Source of the DNA: CAYVOX01 sp964453035
GTDB lineage: Bacteria; Chloroflexota; Anaerolineae; Anaerolineales; Anaerolineaceae
DNA length: 14,503 nucleotides
Assembly: GCA_964453035.1 (NCBI GenBank)
Contig: CAYVOX010000080.1
Location: 1 to 14,503 of the forward strand
Direction of reading: 5' to 3'
The number at the start of each line of letters is the position of its first letter. Within the stretch, counting starts at the first letter, position 1. Below, piece by piece: positions 13,468-14,503 of the stretch. Position numbers and translations under genes: made by a program. Under the pieces are notes generated by a model that was not told the DNA's origin, ran no database searches, and saw only the letters and a program-made list of their open reading frames with translations.

Positions 13468-14297
13468 AAACGACACTTTTCCGAATTCTAAAGAATATCT
13501 TCCTTTATGCAATCCTCATACTGGCAGCGGCGATTATTCTTTTTCCAATCTATTCAACGCTTAACATCAGCTTTCTAAATGATTCTGAGATCGCGTCGTA
13601 TCCTCCAAAGCTTTTTCCGAGCACGTTTGAATTGACAAATTTCCAACGCGCCCTGGAACAGGCACCGCTGGCGCGCTACCTGTTTAATTCGATCGTCCAA
13701 TCCTCCCTGGTGATGCTGGGTCAGCTTTTCACCGCGTGCCTTGCGGCTTATGCTTTTTCGTTCATAAATTTTAAGTGGAAGAATTTCTTCTTCCTGGTTT
13801 TTCTTTCGACAATGATGATTCCGTGGGAAGCGACCATCATTCCAAATTACCTGACCATCCGCTCGCTGGATTGGACGGATACCTACCTGGGATTGGCCGT
13901 TCCATTTTTGGCTACCGGTTTTGGCACCTTTTTACTGCGCCAGTTCTTCCTGAAGATCCCTCATGACCTCTATGACGCCGCATTTATTGACGGATGCAGC
14001 CATTTGCGTTTTCTTTCCACTATCGTTCTCCCACTGGCGAGACCGGCTCTGGGTACCCTGGCGGTTTACAGCTTTTTACAAACCTACAATCAATACCTGT
14101 GGCCGTTGTTAATCACCAACGACGAGAGCATGCGCACCGTCCAGATTGGGATTGCGTTGTTGCAGGACGAGGAGCGGATGTTGTTCAACAATGTGATGGC
14201 AGGTGTCGTTCTAATCCTGCTGCCAACCATGTTCCTGTTTGTCATCAGCAACAAACAACTCATTCGTGGGTTAACCGCAGGGGCTGTCAAAGGATAA
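13464..14297 (+). CDS. Carbohydrate ABC transporter permease, UgpE/MalG type
   Basis: A 277-residue partner permease of the CUT1 family with about six membrane segments, the first at residues about 10-30. The EAA loop reads HDLYDAAFIDGCSHLRFL followed by VLPLARPAL (167-196). Other family marks are MMIPWEATIIPNYL (117-130), RTVQIGI (224-230) and the C-terminal QLIRGLTAGAVKG (265-277), which closely resembles UgpE. It forms a heterodimeric channel with the upstream permease, to which it is coupled by a 4-base ATGA overlap. The gap to the binding-protein gene is 39 bases and holds that gene's strong ribosome-binding site. The order permease, permease, binding protein is a common variant. No ATPase gene is visible, and one may be shared from elsewhere, as is common in CUT1 systems. 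Confidence 0.95.
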   Translation: MKTTLFRILKNIFLYAILILAAAIILFPIYSTLNISFLNDSEIASYPPKLFPSTFELTNFQRALEQAPLARYLFNSIVQSSLVMLGQLFTACLAAYAFSFINFKWKNFFFLVFLSTMMIPWEATIIPNYLTIRSLDWTDTYLGLAVPFLATGFGTFLLRQFFLKIPHDLYDAAFIDGCSHLRFLSTIVLPLARPALGTLAVYSFLQTYNQYLWPLLITNDESMRTVQIGIALLQDEERMLFNNVMAGVVLILLPTMFLFVISNKQLIRGLTAGAVKG

Positions 14298-14324
14298 TCC
14301 CCCTGCGTTATAACAAACCAAACC

Positions 14325-14331
14325 AAGGAGG
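14325..14331 (+). promoter_or_regulatory. Strong ribosome-binding site of the binding-protein gene
   Basis: AAGGAGG lies five bases before the ATG at 14337 and is the best Shine-Dalgarno match in the transporter operon. It fits the excess of binding protein over permeases that such transporters need. Confidence 0.8.
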
Positions 14332-14336
14332 AAGAC

Positions 14337-14503
14337 ATGAAGAATAAGCTGTTCATTGTTGTTACGTTGGTTGTTCTGGCGAGTATGATTTTGACCGCCT
14401 GCCAGACGCCGACGGTGGCGCCGACCCAGAAGGTTGAGCCAACCAAACCCGCGGCTGCACCCACAACCGCTCCGGCAACAGCCGCGCCAACTACTGCTGC
14501 GGC
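14337..14503 (+). CDS. ABC transporter substrate-binding lipoprotein, N-terminal fragment (cut by window edge)
   Basis: The first 55 codons encode MKNKLFIVVTLVVLASMILTAC and then a low-complexity linker. The N-terminus is a typical lipoprotein signal peptide: two lysines, a hydrophobic core and the lipobox LTAC, with the lipidated cysteine at residue 22. After it come repeated Pro, Thr and Ala (APTTAPATAAPTTAA), a flexible tether often seen in Chloroflexota binding proteins. The ligand-binding domain lies beyond the window. Position after two UgpA/UgpE-type permeases makes it the cognate extracellular solute-binding protein; from the fragment alone it could only be called a lipoprotein. Confidence 0.85.
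   Translation, partial: MKNKLFIVVTLVVLASMILTACQTPTVAPTQKVEPTKPAAAPTTAPATAAPTTAA

Noticed and set aside
1..14503. CRISPR arrays, tRNA genes, insertion sequences or prophage genes
   Set aside because: No regularly spaced direct repeats, cloverleaf-like sequences, transposase or phage motifs, or terminal inverted repeats were seen on reading both strands.

Overview
The window reads as a piece of a bacterial chromosome, most likely from an Anaerolineae-like Chloroflexota. This assignment is inference. It rests on the fused NuoC-NuoD, the RicT/PSP1 protein beside complex I genes, and a substrate-binding lipoprotein whose lipobox cysteine is followed by a Thr/Pro/Ala-rich linker. No rRNA or other marker gene is present to confirm it. 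Gene density is high. No intergenic stretch exceeds about 180 bases, and I see no tRNA, rRNA, CRISPR array, insertion sequence or phage gene.

Left block (1-11605, all minus strand), read in the direction of transcription: nuoB, a fused nuoCD and nuoI (connecting-module subunits of complex I); a small four-cysteine protein; a RicT/PSP1-domain protein; a PIG-L deacetylase; an M20D amidohydrolase; an aldo/keto reductase; a Ycf46-like AAA+ ATPase; a large HEAT-repeat/WD40 protein; and the first 30 codons of an Hsp70/actin-fold ATPase that runs off the left edge. Most gaps are 3-42 bases, so these are one or a few operons. The two largest gaps flank ricT: 69 bases upstream, containing a 12-bp hairpin, and 98 bases downstream.

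Divergent control region (11606-11780): a strong sigma70-type promoter faces left into nuoB (TTGACA, 16 bases, TAAAAT). Another faces right into a winged-helix regulator (TTGATT, 16 bases, TATAAT). The regulator has a four-cysteine C-terminal region like the SufR/COG2345 metal- or Fe-S-sensing family. A near match to the cyanobacterial SufR site (CAAC-N6-GTTG) lies at the predicted nuoB transcription start. This suggests an iron-sulfur-responsive switch controlling a set of Fe-S proteins.

Right block (11781-14503, plus strand): the regulator, then two UgpA/UgpE-type sugar or glycerol-phosphate ABC permeases joined by a 4-base ATGA overlap, then the start of a substrate-binding lipoprotein cut by the right edge. 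No ABC ATPase gene is visible.

The least explained part is the Hsp70-like / HEAT-WD40 / Ycf46-like AAA+ cluster at 1-4318. Two nucleotide-driven machines flank a large scaffold built from about 84-residue repeats plus a beta-propeller. I do not recognise it as a described system.
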